In this document: piece by piece, positions 6,959-14,479 of the stretch
How the letters are laid out: every line of letters starts with the position of its first letter
How positions within the stretch are numbered: the stretch's first letter is position 1
From: Profundicola sp964553105
Lineage (GTDB): Bacteria > Bacteroidota > Bacteroidia > Flavobacteriales > Weeksellaceae
Direction of reading: 5' to 3'
Length of the DNA: 17,188 bases
NCBI GenBank assembly: GCA_964553105.1
Contig: CAZKJO010000043.1
Coordinates: forward strand, 1 to 17,188
The notes under the pieces: model-generated
The model's database searches: none
What the model was told of the DNA's origin: nothing
Seen by the model: the letters and a program-made list of their open reading frames with translations, nothing else
Program-made: the position numbers and the translations under genes

Positions 6959-7393
6959 ATGGATAAAGATAAGGTTTTAGCGCAGATGAATACAACGAAC
7001 AAAAATACCATGATGGAATTACTTGGTATTGAATATATTGATTTTACGGGGGATACATTAACGGCGTCTATGGAAGTGAATTCAAAAGTTCATCAACCTT
7101 ATGGTTTGTTGCATGGTGGGGCGACTGCTGTGTTGGCCGAAACCGTTGGAAGTGTTTTGTCGGCGGTGCAATGTGTTGATAAAGAAGAAGGTTCTGTGGG
7201 GACTAATTTGAATATTTATCATTTAAAATCTGTGAGAGAAGGAAAAGTCTTTGCTAAAGGATCATTCATTAGAAAAGGTAGAGGTATGCATGTGATTGAT
7301 ATTAGAGTGCATGATGAAAATGATAATTTAATTTCTAATGCAATTCTTACTACCAAAATTATTGACATTAAAAGAAAGTCAGCTAAATCTTAA
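6959..7393 (+). CDS. PaaI/YdiI-like hotdog thioesterase, probable DHNA-CoA hydrolase
   Basis: This is a 144-residue single hotdog domain. The active-site layout of E. coli YdiI/EntH-type thioesterases is visible: Gln46 (HQPYG), His52 and Gly53-Gly54 (LLHGG), and Glu61 (LAETVGS) on the central helix. It lies 12 nt upstream of the isochorismate synthase gene and in the same direction. Together with menA 2.7 kb further on, this suggests it cleaves 1,4-dihydroxy-2-naphthoyl-CoA in menaquinone synthesis (the MenI step). The fold is certain; the substrate is inferred from neighbours, and a phenylacetate- or general acyl-CoA role cannot be excluded. The start is ATG with a -7 box 22 nt upstream. Confidence 0.88.
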   Translation: MDKDKVLAQMNTTNKNTMMELLGIEYIDFTGDTLTASMEVNSKVHQPYGLLHGGATAVLAETVGSVLSAVQCVDKEEGSVGTNLNIYHLKSVREGKVFAKGSFIRKGRGMHVIDIRVHDENDNLISNAILTTKIIDIKRKSAKS

Positions 7394-7405
7394 GCTAAAT
7401 TATCT

Positions 7406-8374
7406 ATGAAAATCACCCAAGATTTTGTCCTTTTTAGAGCGCCCAACGAAAGTCATTTTAAACTATGGAATTTAGGCGAAAAAGAAGAGGAAACTTACTT
7501 TGTATTTCATTCGTTCGATAACAAAATTACGCATCGTCTATATAAAAAAGATGAGGCTAGTTTGAGTTATGATGAATTATCAAAGGTGGAGTTTGATTTA
7601 AATTTAAAGTCCATCGATCAATCAGTAAAAGAGCAGTCACATGATGAATATATCGAGCGCTGTAATTACTTTATTGAAGCTTTAAAAAATAATGAACTCA
7701 ATAAGGTGATTTTTAGTCGAATTAAATATGCGGATTTTAATGAAGATTTTGGTGAAAAATTAGTTCACTTGGCTCATAAATATCCAAAAGCCATGGTTTA
7801 TTTGGCTAATTTTAAGGGTGAAACTTGGTTGGGAGCAAGTCCAGAAAAACTTGTCCAAATAGATAATAATGAATTGACTACTGTTGCTTTAGCAAGTACA
7901 AAAGCTGTTTCTGATAACAGAGATTGGACAGAAAAAGAATACAAAGAGCATCAATTGGTCGTGGATTATGTTTATAGTTATTTAAAAGATTTTAATCCTA
8001 GCAAAGGAGAAGCGAAAACTATTAGTTTAGGTGAGATTCAGCATTTAAAAACAAAGTTTTCGGCGCAGTTAATAGAGCAGCATGATCCAGAGAGAATATG
8101 TAACTTATTGCATCCAACGCCAGCGGTTTGTGGTATGCCTAAAGAAAAAGCCCATCAATTTATATTAGAAAATGAGGGCTATGATAGAAGTTTTTATACA
8201 GGATACTTTGGAGTTATATCTAAAGGTTACACCGAGGTTTATGTGAACTTAAGATGTGCACAAGTCTATACTAATAAGTTGGCAGCTTATGTTGGCGGCG
8301 GACTTTTAGCTGAAAGTGAAGCCGAAAAAGAATGGCAAGAAACCGAGTGGAAATCTAAGGCGCTACTTTCTTAG
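7406..8374 (+). CDS. menF: Isochorismate synthase (chorismate-binding MST family)
   Basis: It converts chorismate to isochorismate, the first committed step of menaquinone synthesis. The 322-residue protein is short compared with E. coli MenF (431) because the N-terminal half is reduced. The chorismate-binding core runs from about 80 to the end. It contains the general base Lys100 (NKVIFSR), the WLGASPEKL segment at 141-149, ALAST at 161-165, LHPTPAVCGMP at 235-245, ENEGYDRSFYTGYFG at 255-269 and the metal-binding VGGGLLAESEAEKEW near the C-terminus. The general base argues for isochorismate formation rather than anthranilate synthesis. No menD or menB follows; the next gene is convergent ackA, only 11 nt away, with no terminator hairpin between the two stops. 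Confidence 0.92.
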   Translation: MKITQDFVLFRAPNESHFKLWNLGEKEEETYFVFHSFDNKITHRLYKKDEASLSYDELSKVEFDLNLKSIDQSVKEQSHDEYIERCNYFIEALKNNELNKVIFSRIKYADFNEDFGEKLVHLAHKYPKAMVYLANFKGETWLGASPEKLVQIDNNELTTVALASTKAVSDNRDWTEKEYKEHQLVVDYVYSYLKDFNPSKGEAKTISLGEIQHLKTKFSAQLIEQHDPERICNLLHPTPAVCGMPKEKAHQFILENEGYDRSFYTGYFGVISKGYTEVYVNLRCAQVYTNKLAAYVGGGLLAESEAEKEWQETEWKSKALLS

Positions 8375-8385
8375 GTTTTAATTCA

Positions 8386-9573
8386 TTATTTCTGCTGAAA
8401 AGCGAAACACTCCTTGGCAATTTGCAACTCTTCGTTGGTTGGAATCACCAACACTTTCGTTCTGCTGTATTCTGTAGAGATTTCGCGGATTTCTTTAGAG
8501 CGAATACTGTTTTTATTTGCATCTAACTCAATTCCGAAATAGCTCATGTCTTCACAAACTTTAGCGCGAATGAGTTCACTATTTTCACCGATTCCCGCTG
8601 TGAAAACAATGGCATCTAAACCATTTAATACGGCTGCATAAGTACCAATATATTTTTTAATTCTGTAGGTATTCATTTCTAGTGCTAATTGTGCTATTTC
8701 ATCTCCAATATTAGCCCTTTCTTCGATGCCGCGCAAATCACTATCGCCGGTCAATCCAAGCATGCCACTTTGTTTGGTAAGTAAATTTGAAACTTCTTGA
8801 GCGCCCATGTTGAATTTCTCCATCAAATAGAAAATAACCGCTTGATCGATATCACCACTTCTAGTTCCCATAATTAAACCTTGGTTGGGTCCAAAACCTA
8901 ATGAGTGATCGATGCTCTTTCCATCTTTAATAGCCGTCATAGAACAGCCATTTCCTAAATGAATTACAATCAATTTAGCGCTTGGGTTGTGTAAATATTC
9001 AATCGCTTTTTGGGAGACATAATGATGGGATATACCATGGAAACCATACATTCTAATATCATGTTCATCTCGGAATTTCAATGGTATTGCAAAGGTATGG
9101 GCTTTCTCCGGAATCGTTTGGTGAAAAGAGGTGTCGAAAACTGCAATTTGCCTAGCGTTGGGAAAAATATCTTGCGCTACTACAATTCCCACATGGTTAG
9201 GTGGGTTGTGTAAAGGAGCTAAATTAAATAAGCTTTTGATTCTATCTATTACATCTTGATTGATTTCAACGGTGTTCAAAAATTCCTTTCCGCCATGTAC
9301 CACACGATGTCCGATCATTTCAATTTCATCTACATTTGAAATCACACCAGAAGCTGAACTCATCAATAAATTCACAACTTCGCGCAATCCTACTGCATGA
9401 TCAGGGATTTCCATTTCTATGTTTACAGATTTCTTCTGGGTATTGTAATGGATTTCTCCATTTTTAAGACCAATTTTCTCTACTAAACCGGAAGCTACAA
9501 CTTCTTGTTCAGGCATTTTAAACAATTGAAACTTTATAGACGAACTCCCTGAATTGATAACCAATACCTTCAT
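8386..9573 (-). CDS. ackA: Acetate kinase
   Basis: It interconverts acetyl phosphate + ADP and acetate + ATP in the cytoplasm. At 395 residues it has the normal family length. Visible signatures are VINSGSSSIKF at the N-terminus (Asn7), Arg90 in GHRVVHGG, Asp147 in VFDTSFHQTIP, His179 in YGFHG, HLGNGCS at 205-211, IMGTRSGDID with Arg238, FTAGIGENS and the C-terminal TNEE. These cover the acetate, phosphate and nucleotide sites. The start is ATG at 9573, about 27 nt below a TAnnTTTG box. The usual partner pta (phosphotransacetylase) is not adjacent on either side, so acetyl phosphate must come from a gene elsewhere. Two palindromes lie just upstream of the promoter. Confidence 0.97.
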   Translation of the reverse strand: MKVLVINSGSSSIKFQLFKMPEQEVVASGLVEKIGLKNGEIHYNTQKKSVNIEMEIPDHAVGLREVVNLLMSSASGVISNVDEIEMIGHRVVHGGKEFLNTVEINQDVIDRIKSLFNLAPLHNPPNHVGIVVAQDIFPNARQIAVFDTSFHQTIPEKAHTFAIPLKFRDEHDIRMYGFHGISHHYVSQKAIEYLHNPSAKLIVIHLGNGCSMTAIKDGKSIDHSLGFGPNQGLIMGTRSGDIDQAVIFYLMEKFNMGAQEVSNLLTKQSGMLGLTGDSDLRGIEERANIGDEIAQLALEMNTYRIKKYIGTYAAVLNGLDAIVFTAGIGENSELIRAKVCEDMSYFGIELDANKNSIRSKEIREISTEYSRTKVLVIPTNEELQIAKECFAFQQK

Positions 9574-9599
9574 GTGACTACTTTACAAATAATGATGGA

Positions 9600-9607
9600 C
9601 AAAGATA
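9600..9607 (-). promoter_or_regulatory. -7 box of ackA
   Basis: The minus strand reads TATCTTTG, an exact TAnnTTTG, with a predicted leader of about 20 nt to the ackA ATG. There is no TTG at the -33 position; a 15-bp palindrome (9623-9637) lies there instead. Confidence 0.6.
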
Positions 9608-9622
9608 CATGTTAAAATTTGT

Positions 9623-9652
9623 TTAGATTAAATCTAACTTTAAAATTAAAGT
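9623..9652. repeat. Two abutting palindromes upstream of ackA
   Basis: TTAGATT-A-AATCTAA (9623-9637) and ACTTTAA-AA-TTAAAGT (9637-9652) are both perfect in their arms and share one base. The first covers the ackA -33 zone, so the pair could be operator sites in the ackA / 109-residue-protein divergent region. A nearly identical second palindrome occurs at 1090-1107. AT-richness makes chance palindromes more likely. Confidence 0.45.
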
Positions 9653-9768
9653 AAGATAGTTTGAGAAATCAAGATAAAATGAACCTAATTAAGTCAATTT
9701 ATTGTTTATCAGAAGCTAAGAGAAGAATAAAATATTGATTTAAAAATATTTTTTACTAAATTAGCCTT

Positions 9769-10098
9769 ATGCTACTGTATTTTCAAGACTATACCAATAA
9801 AATTTGTGTGCCTACGGATGCCCCTTTAGAGGCCAGTGTTTGGCAAGCTTTGGATATATTCAATAATATTTCTGAGGACGATGGTAGCTATATTGGTTTG
9901 GTGGATGAGCATCAAGAAACCCTACAATTTATGAAATACAACAAGTATGTATGGTTGATAGAAATCCCAAAACCTCACTTAGGTGGCTCGTATCAGGGTT
10001 ATTTTACTAAAAATAAATGTAAGAAAATTATATCAGAGATATTTGATGGTTTGCCACTTTCTCAAGTTTCAGGCTTATCATTTGAAAAATATTTATGA
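9769..10098 (+). CDS. Uncharacterised 109-residue protein
   Basis: I do not recognise a family. The protein is a small, soluble-looking, slightly acidic alpha/beta chain with no signal peptide or membrane segment. It has many aromatic residues (YVWLIEIPKPHLGGSYQGYF at about 60-79) and two isolated cysteines (13 and 84), so no zinc motif. It is followed after 10 nt by menA in the same direction, so the two are likely co-transcribed, perhaps translationally linked. Base composition and codon use look like its neighbours. The start is ATG at 9769, and no clear -7 box was found in the 195-bp gap from ackA. Co-transcription suggests, but does not show, a link to menaquinone synthesis. Confidence 0.75.
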   Translation: MLLYFQDYTNKICVPTDAPLEASVWQALDIFNNISEDDGSYIGLVDEHQETLQFMKYNKYVWLIEIPKPHLGGSYQGYFTKNKCKKIISEIFDGLPLSQVSGLSFEKYL

Positions 10099-10108
10099 TT
10101 TTTGCTGA

Positions 10109-11014
10109 ATGAAAAATTGGATCAGAGCCGCAAGGCTTAGAACGCTTCCGCTATCTATCAGCGGAATTTTTTTAGGAAGCTTATTGGCTGCATATCAAGG
10201 TCAATTTGATGGGTTGCTTTTTGCTTTGGCTTGTGTAACCACGCTATTGTTGCAAGTTTTATCTAATTACGCTAACGATTATGGCGATGGGATTAAAGGA
10301 ACCGACAAAGACCGAACCGGTGAAAAAAGAGCTGTTGCTTCGGGAGATATCAGTGCCGAATCCATGAAAAAGGCCGTTAAGTTTATGGCTGTTTTGTCTG
10401 GAATTTCAGCTTTAGCCTTGATTGCAATGGCATACTTGCCAGATCATATTGAATTATTTGCGACGTATGTTGTTTTAGGTATTGCATCGGTTTGGGCTGC
10501 AATTTCATACACCGTAGGAGATAAAGCTTATGGATATAGAGCCTTGGGTGATGTGTTTGTATTTATTTTCTTTGGTTTGGTTTCTGTTATTGGTACCTAT
10601 ATGCTGTATACAAAGTCTTTTGATGCTACATTACTTTTACCCGCAGCGGCGATTGGTTTATTGAGCACTGCGGTTTTAAATTTAAATAATATGCGCGATA
10701 TTCCGCAGGACAAACGTGCTAACAAAAACACGGTTGCTGTGTTGTTAGGTTTATTCTATGCTAAATATTATCATGCCTTTCTAATGTTTACTCCTTTTAT
10801 TTTAGCCTTAATATATATTCTTCAACAGCCTGTTATTGAGTGGTTTCAATTTCTTTATTTAATATTGTTGATTCCAGCTATATTACTAATGATTAAAGTA
10901 GGAAATACCCAAGAATATAAAGATTTAGATCCAGAGTTAAAGAAAATGGCACTTTTAGCTTTAACTTTTGCTTTGGTTTTTGGCTTTGGAATGATGATGA
11001 CTACAGCTATATAA
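10109..11014 (+). CDS. menA: 1,4-dihydroxy-2-naphthoate polyprenyltransferase
   Basis: This integral membrane enzyme of the UbiA superfamily attaches the polyprenyl tail to DHNA, giving demethylmenaquinone. The 301 residues hold about eight to nine hydrophobic helices. The two Asp-rich prenyl-diphosphate/Mg sites are clear: NYANDYGDGIKGTDKDR at 53-69 and NLNNMRDIPQDKRANKNT at 191-208. The N-terminal WIRAARLRTLPLS is typical of MenA. It completes the menaquinone genes seen at 6959-8374, although ackA in the opposite direction lies between. A 141-nt gap with a new -7 box separates it from udk, so it probably ends its transcript here. Confidence 0.95.
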   Translation: MKNWIRAARLRTLPLSISGIFLGSLLAAYQGQFDGLLFALACVTTLLLQVLSNYANDYGDGIKGTDKDRTGEKRAVASGDISAESMKKAVKFMAVLSGISALALIAMAYLPDHIELFATYVVLGIASVWAAISYTVGDKAYGYRALGDVFVFIFFGLVSVIGTYMLYTKSFDATLLLPAAAIGLLSTAVLNLNNMRDIPQDKRANKNTVAVLLGLFYAKYYHAFLMFTPFILALIYILQQPVIEWFQFLYLILLIPAILLMIKVGNTQEYKDLDPELKKMALLALTFALVFGFGMMMTTAI

Positions 11015-11132
11015 TTTATATTTAAATTCTTTAAAATATTATTAATCATTTGGAAATTAATCATCTAATTTTCTTTTTGTAACTTGTTAAAGTTTTAAGA
11101 ATAAATCATTCCCAATTACTAAATGCTTTTAT

Positions 11133-11140
11133 TAACTTTG
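11133..11140 (+). promoter_or_regulatory. -7 box of the udk operon
   Basis: TAACTTTG matches TAnnTTTG exactly and lies 15 nt before the udk ATG. The -33 zone has no TTG. This is probably the main promoter for the five-gene block ending at 15652. Confidence 0.6.
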
Positions 11141-11155
11141 TGAAAATCTTTATTT

Positions 11156-11776
11156 ATGCTGATAATTGGAATAGCGGGAGGAACTGGATCGGGTAAAACC
11201 ACTGTGGTTCACAACATTTTAAAACAATTATCATCTGATGATGTTATCGTGATTTCTCAAGATAATTATTATCATGATAGCAGTCATTTATCCTTTGAGG
11301 AGAGAATTCAAATCAATTTTGATCATCCAAGGTCGATTGATTTTGAACTTTTGGTAGAGGATTTAAAAAAGTTAAGAAAAGGCGAAACTATTGAGCAGCC
11401 TGTTTATTCATTTTTAACGCATACCCGAACCGATGAAACACTGGTAACTCCACCCAAGAATGTAGTGATTGTGGAAGGTATTTTGGTGCTAACAGATGCA
11501 CAGCTTAGAGAAATGTTTGATTTGAAAATCTATGTTCATGCGGATTCAGACGAAAGATTGATAAGGCGTATTAAGCGAGATATTCAAGATAGAGGAAGAG
11601 ATTTAGAAGAAGTAATTTCACGATATAAAAAGACATTGAAGCCAATGCATGAGCAGTTTATTGAGCCTACAAAAAAGTATGCTGATTTGATCATTCCGAA
11701 TGAGAAAAAGAAGAATGATGTGGCGATTGATGTCATGACAACCGTAATTAAAAATCGATTAATTTCTATAAAATAA
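11156..11776 (+). CDS. udk: Uridine kinase
   Basis: It phosphorylates uridine (and cytidine) to UMP/CMP in pyrimidine salvage. The 206-residue P-loop protein has the Walker A GGTGSGKT at 8-15. Substrate and lid motifs are SQDNYYHD (34-41), FDHPRSIDF (55-63), YSFLTHTR (84-91) and VIVEGIL (104-110). The conserved C-terminal RRIKRDIQDRGR (137-148) and EPTKKYADLIIPN (170-182) also match the family. The stop and the next gene's ATG overlap as TAATG, so the septum protein is likely translated by reinitiation. The ATG start is supported by the -7 box 15 nt upstream. Confidence 0.96.
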   Translation: MLIIGIAGGTGSGKTTVVHNILKQLSSDDVIVISQDNYYHDSSHLSFEERIQINFDHPRSIDFELLVEDLKKLRKGETIEQPVYSFLTHTRTDETLVTPPKNVVIVEGILVLTDAQLREMFDLKIYVHADSDERLIRRIKRDIQDRGRDLEEVISRYKKTLKPMHEQFIEPTKKYADLIIPNEKKKNDVAIDVMTTVIKNRLISIK

Positions 11777-12099
11777 TGTCAGAACGAACCACTAAAACGA
11801 AATGGTATAATTACGTCCTCAATAAATATTTTATTGTGGGGCTAGCTTTCGCTGTGTGGATGGTTTTTTTTGATCAGAACTCGTATTTACTGCATAAAGA
11901 TTTAGACGATGATATTGTTAACCTGAGAGAAGAAAGAGCATATTTTAAAGCAGAAATTAAAAAAGAACAAAATCATCTCGACCGAATGGAGAAAGACCCA
12001 AGAGAGTACGAGCGATTGGCAAGAGAAAAATATCTTATGAAAAAAGAGAATGAAGATATTTTTGTAATTGAAAAAAAAGATAGTCTAGCGTATGAGTGA
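11776..12099 (+). CDS. Septum formation initiator family protein (DivIC/FtsB-like)
   Basis: This is a small bitopic division protein of 107 residues. A short cytoplasmic N-terminus is followed by one membrane helix at about 17-33. A periplasmic coiled coil runs from about 42 to 75. The conserved family end DPREYERLAREKYLMKKENEDIFVIE at about 74-99 is present. Such proteins bridge FtsQ/DivIB and FtsL and stabilise the divisome. It overlaps udk by 1 nt and mutA by 8 nt, so all three are translated from one message. Sequence alone does not decide between an FtsB and a DivIC name. Confidence 0.92.
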   Translation: MSERTTKTKWYNYVLNKYFIVGLAFAVWMVFFDQNSYLLHKDLDDDIVNLREERAYFKAEIKKEQNHLDRMEKDPREYERLAREKYLMKKENEDIFVIEKKDSLAYE

Positions 12100-13372
12100 T
12101 TTATTTGAAAATTTTGAAGCTACAGACGAGCAACAATGGAAAAATCAGGTGCAAGCCGAATTAAAAGGTGCGGATTTCACAAAAACTTTGTGCTGGGATA
12201 CGGCAGAAGGTTTTCAGGTTAAACCCTTGTACACGTCTAAAGATAAGGCTCAAGACAATTTTGTGTCTAAGGAAAACACTTGGAAAATCATTTCTACTTT
12301 TATTCCAGATGTAGACATTTCTTATGGTAGCGTAGATGGTGTGTTTTTAAATGCCGACCAAACAGAAGTTTTTCAACCAAGTGCTAACGAGATGCTTTTT
12401 GTGGATTATACCAATGAAAATCCAGCTACTGAGGCTCTTAATAATCATACTTATATTAACTGGGATTTCTTAGGAGATTTAGCACAATTTGGCAATTATC
12501 CAGACAAGTCGTTAGACTCAGCGGTAGAGACTTTAAAAAAAGTTGCTCAATCTAATTATAAAAACAAAATTTCGATTGATATTTCTAGATATCAAAATGC
12601 TGGAGCTAACCATGCAGAGCAATTAGCTTTAATGCTGTTGGTGGGGCAGGAGTATGTTCAATTAACAGGAGATAAGGCGATTTTATCTGACGTATTGGTG
12701 AAGACTGCTGTAGGAAGTAATTTCTTTTTCGAGATAGCTAAACTTCGTGCTTTGAGAATTCTTTGGGCTAATTTGGCAAAAGCTAATGAAACAACTTCTA
12801 ATTTGAAGGTTTTAGCTGAATCTTCAATAAGAAATAAATCTGTTTTAGACAGATACAATAATATTATTAGAACTACTTATGAGGCTGCTGCAGGAATTAT
12901 GGCTGGGGCAGATTTTGTAATGGTTCATCCATATGATGAGTTATTTGTTGAGCAAAAGGACTTAGCTGTAGAGTTAGGCTTTAAACAACAATTTATCTTA
13001 AGAGAAGAGTCTTTCTTGAATCATTATGTTGATCCATTAAAAGGAGCTTTTTATATAGAATCTTTAACGCATCAATTGGCTGAAAAAGCTTGGGATATCT
13101 TCAAAAGATTAGAATCAGAAGGAGGTTTCATTACTGGGTTGAAAAATGCCAAAATTCAGAAAATGATTAGTTCTTCGGCTAAGAAAGAGCAGGATAAATT
13201 CGATAACCAAGAAATTAGTCTTATTGGGGTGAACAAATTCCCTAAAAAAGATGATGACTTTATGAAGTATAGCATAAAGCCTAAATATCAAGGTGTTGGT
13301 AAAACATTATTTCAAACCATAACTTTAAAACGACTAGCAGAAGTAGCTGAAAAAGAATATGATAAAACTTAA
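12092..13372 (+). CDS. mutA: Methylmalonyl-CoA mutase small (beta) subunit
   Basis: This 426-residue protein belongs to the methylmalonyl-CoA mutase barrel family. In two-subunit enzymes the small subunit has no B12-binding domain and supports the catalytic MutB. It begins with the family segment FEATDEQQWKNQVQAELKGADFTKTLCW. It also carries the conserved GSNFFFEIAKLRALRILWANL at about 207-227, YEAAAGIMAGADFVMVHPYDEL at about 263-284 and the late DPLKGAFYIESLT. No DxHxxG cobalamin motif is present, as expected. It overlaps the septum gene by 8 nt and the next gene by 14 nt. The large subunit gene mutB, commonly next to mutA, is not downstream; the next gene is a permease. Confidence 0.93.
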   Translation: MSDLFENFEATDEQQWKNQVQAELKGADFTKTLCWDTAEGFQVKPLYTSKDKAQDNFVSKENTWKIISTFIPDVDISYGSVDGVFLNADQTEVFQPSANEMLFVDYTNENPATEALNNHTYINWDFLGDLAQFGNYPDKSLDSAVETLKKVAQSNYKNKISIDISRYQNAGANHAEQLALMLLVGQEYVQLTGDKAILSDVLVKTAVGSNFFFEIAKLRALRILWANLAKANETTSNLKVLAESSIRNKSVLDRYNNIIRTTYEAAAGIMAGADFVMVHPYDELFVEQKDLAVELGFKQQFILREESFLNHYVDPLKGAFYIESLTHQLAEKAWDIFKRLESEGGFITGLKNAKIQKMISSSAKKEQDKFDNQEISLIGVNKFPKKDDDFMKYSIKPKYQGVGKTLFQTITLKRLAEVAEKEYDKT

Positions 13373-14477
13373 CGAAAATTCTAGAAGCATTGCAGAAGGT
13401 ATTATCATAGCCATTATTGCGCTATGCATTCTTGCTTTGTTTTTATGGTTAATTTTTACCATTCGTGTAGTTTTTGTTTATATAATTTTAGCGGCTGTAA
13501 TCGCTTTGATGGGAAGACCCTTTATGTTTCTTCTCCATCGAAAATTAGGTCTTGGATCTACCTTTAGTGCTGCCATTACGATTCTTATTTTCATCGTTTT
13601 ATTATCGGTCTCGCTCTACTATTTTGTTCCTTTATTGCTACAACAAGCCGAGACTATAACCAGCATGGACACCACCGAAATTCAGGCGGTGATAATGGAT
13701 CAACTGAATGCCTTAAACTCCGGTTTGAAACGTTATAAAATCAATGTACTTGATGATTTTCTTAAAACCGGATTAGATAAAACTTTTGATTTAAGTATTA
13801 TAACGAATTGGTTTTCAAATATCGTAAATGTTCTAACGAACTTTTCTATCGGAAGTTTTTCAGTTTTATTTATATCATTTTTCTTTTTAAAAGAGAGAAA
13901 TTTATTCAACAGAATGTTGCTGTCGCCAATACCAGACAATTCAACTCCACGGGTGGCGGGTGTAATCTCAGATATTAAAAATTTATTGTCACGTTATTTC
14001 ATCGGGCTCACGATGCAGGTAATTATCATGTTCTCTATCTATTATACGATTTTACTCGCTATCGGTGGAATAGAGGCAGATAAAGCATTAATAATAGCGC
14101 TACTTTGTGCCTTGTGTAATATTGTGCCCTACCTTGGACCATTTGTTGGTTTTTTCGTATTTATCTTATTAAGTATGAGTAATTTGTATTTGCAAGGCTA
14201 TATGTTTAATCAACATATTTTACCTAGAATATATTGGATTTCTGGAGGATACATTGTTGCCCAATTGGTTGATAATTTTGTAAACCAACCATTAATATAC
14301 TCAAGAAGTGTCAAATCTCATCCCTTAGAGATTTTCTTGATTCTAATCATTGGTGGTCTTCTGGCGGGTATCGGTGGGGTTATTTTAGCAGTACCCACTT
14401 ATACGATTTTAAGGGTGATCTTAAAGGAGTTTTTCTCTGAGTTTAAATTTGTGCAGAGTATTACCAAAAATATTTAA
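13359..14477 (+). CDS. AI-2E family (UPF0118) transporter
   Basis: This polytopic inner-membrane protein of 372 residues has two closely spaced hydrophobic segments at about 14-50, one at 68-90, a soluble middle part at 92-150, then further segments at about 155-177, 213-235, 243-275 and 322-350. The family signature PYLGPFVG is at 257-264, and the QPLIYSRSVKSHPLEIFLILIIGGLLAG block is at about 310-337. Members range from the autoinducer-2 exporter TqsA to Na+/H+ exchangers, so the substrate is unknown; nothing here indicates quorum sensing. The ATG lies inside the mutA end (14-nt overlap), which indicates translational coupling. The next gene starts 2 nt after its stop. Confidence 0.9.
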   Translation: MIKLNENSRSIAEGIIIAIIALCILALFLWLIFTIRVVFVYIILAAVIALMGRPFMFLLHRKLGLGSTFSAAITILIFIVLLSVSLYYFVPLLLQQAETITSMDTTEIQAVIMDQLNALNSGLKRYKINVLDDFLKTGLDKTFDLSIITNWFSNIVNVLTNFSIGSFSVLFISFFFLKERNLFNRMLLSPIPDNSTPRVAGVISDIKNLLSRYFIGLTMQVIIMFSIYYTILLAIGGIEADKALIIALLCALCNIVPYLGPFVGFFVFILLSMSNLYLQGYMFNQHILPRIYWISGGYIVAQLVDNFVNQPLIYSRSVKSHPLEIFLILIIGGLLAGIGGVILAVPTYTILRVILKEFFSEFKFVQSITKNI

Positions 14478-14479
14478 TC

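Noticed and set aside
9574..9768. Riboswitch or leader RNA upstream of ackA
   Set aside because: The predicted leader is only about 20 nt, and the palindromes lie upstream of the -7 box, so they would not be transcribed with ackA.
13359..14477. Reading the AI-2E family protein as evidence of AI-2 quorum sensing
   Set aside because: The family is functionally mixed, and no luxS, lsr or other autoinducer gene is in the window.
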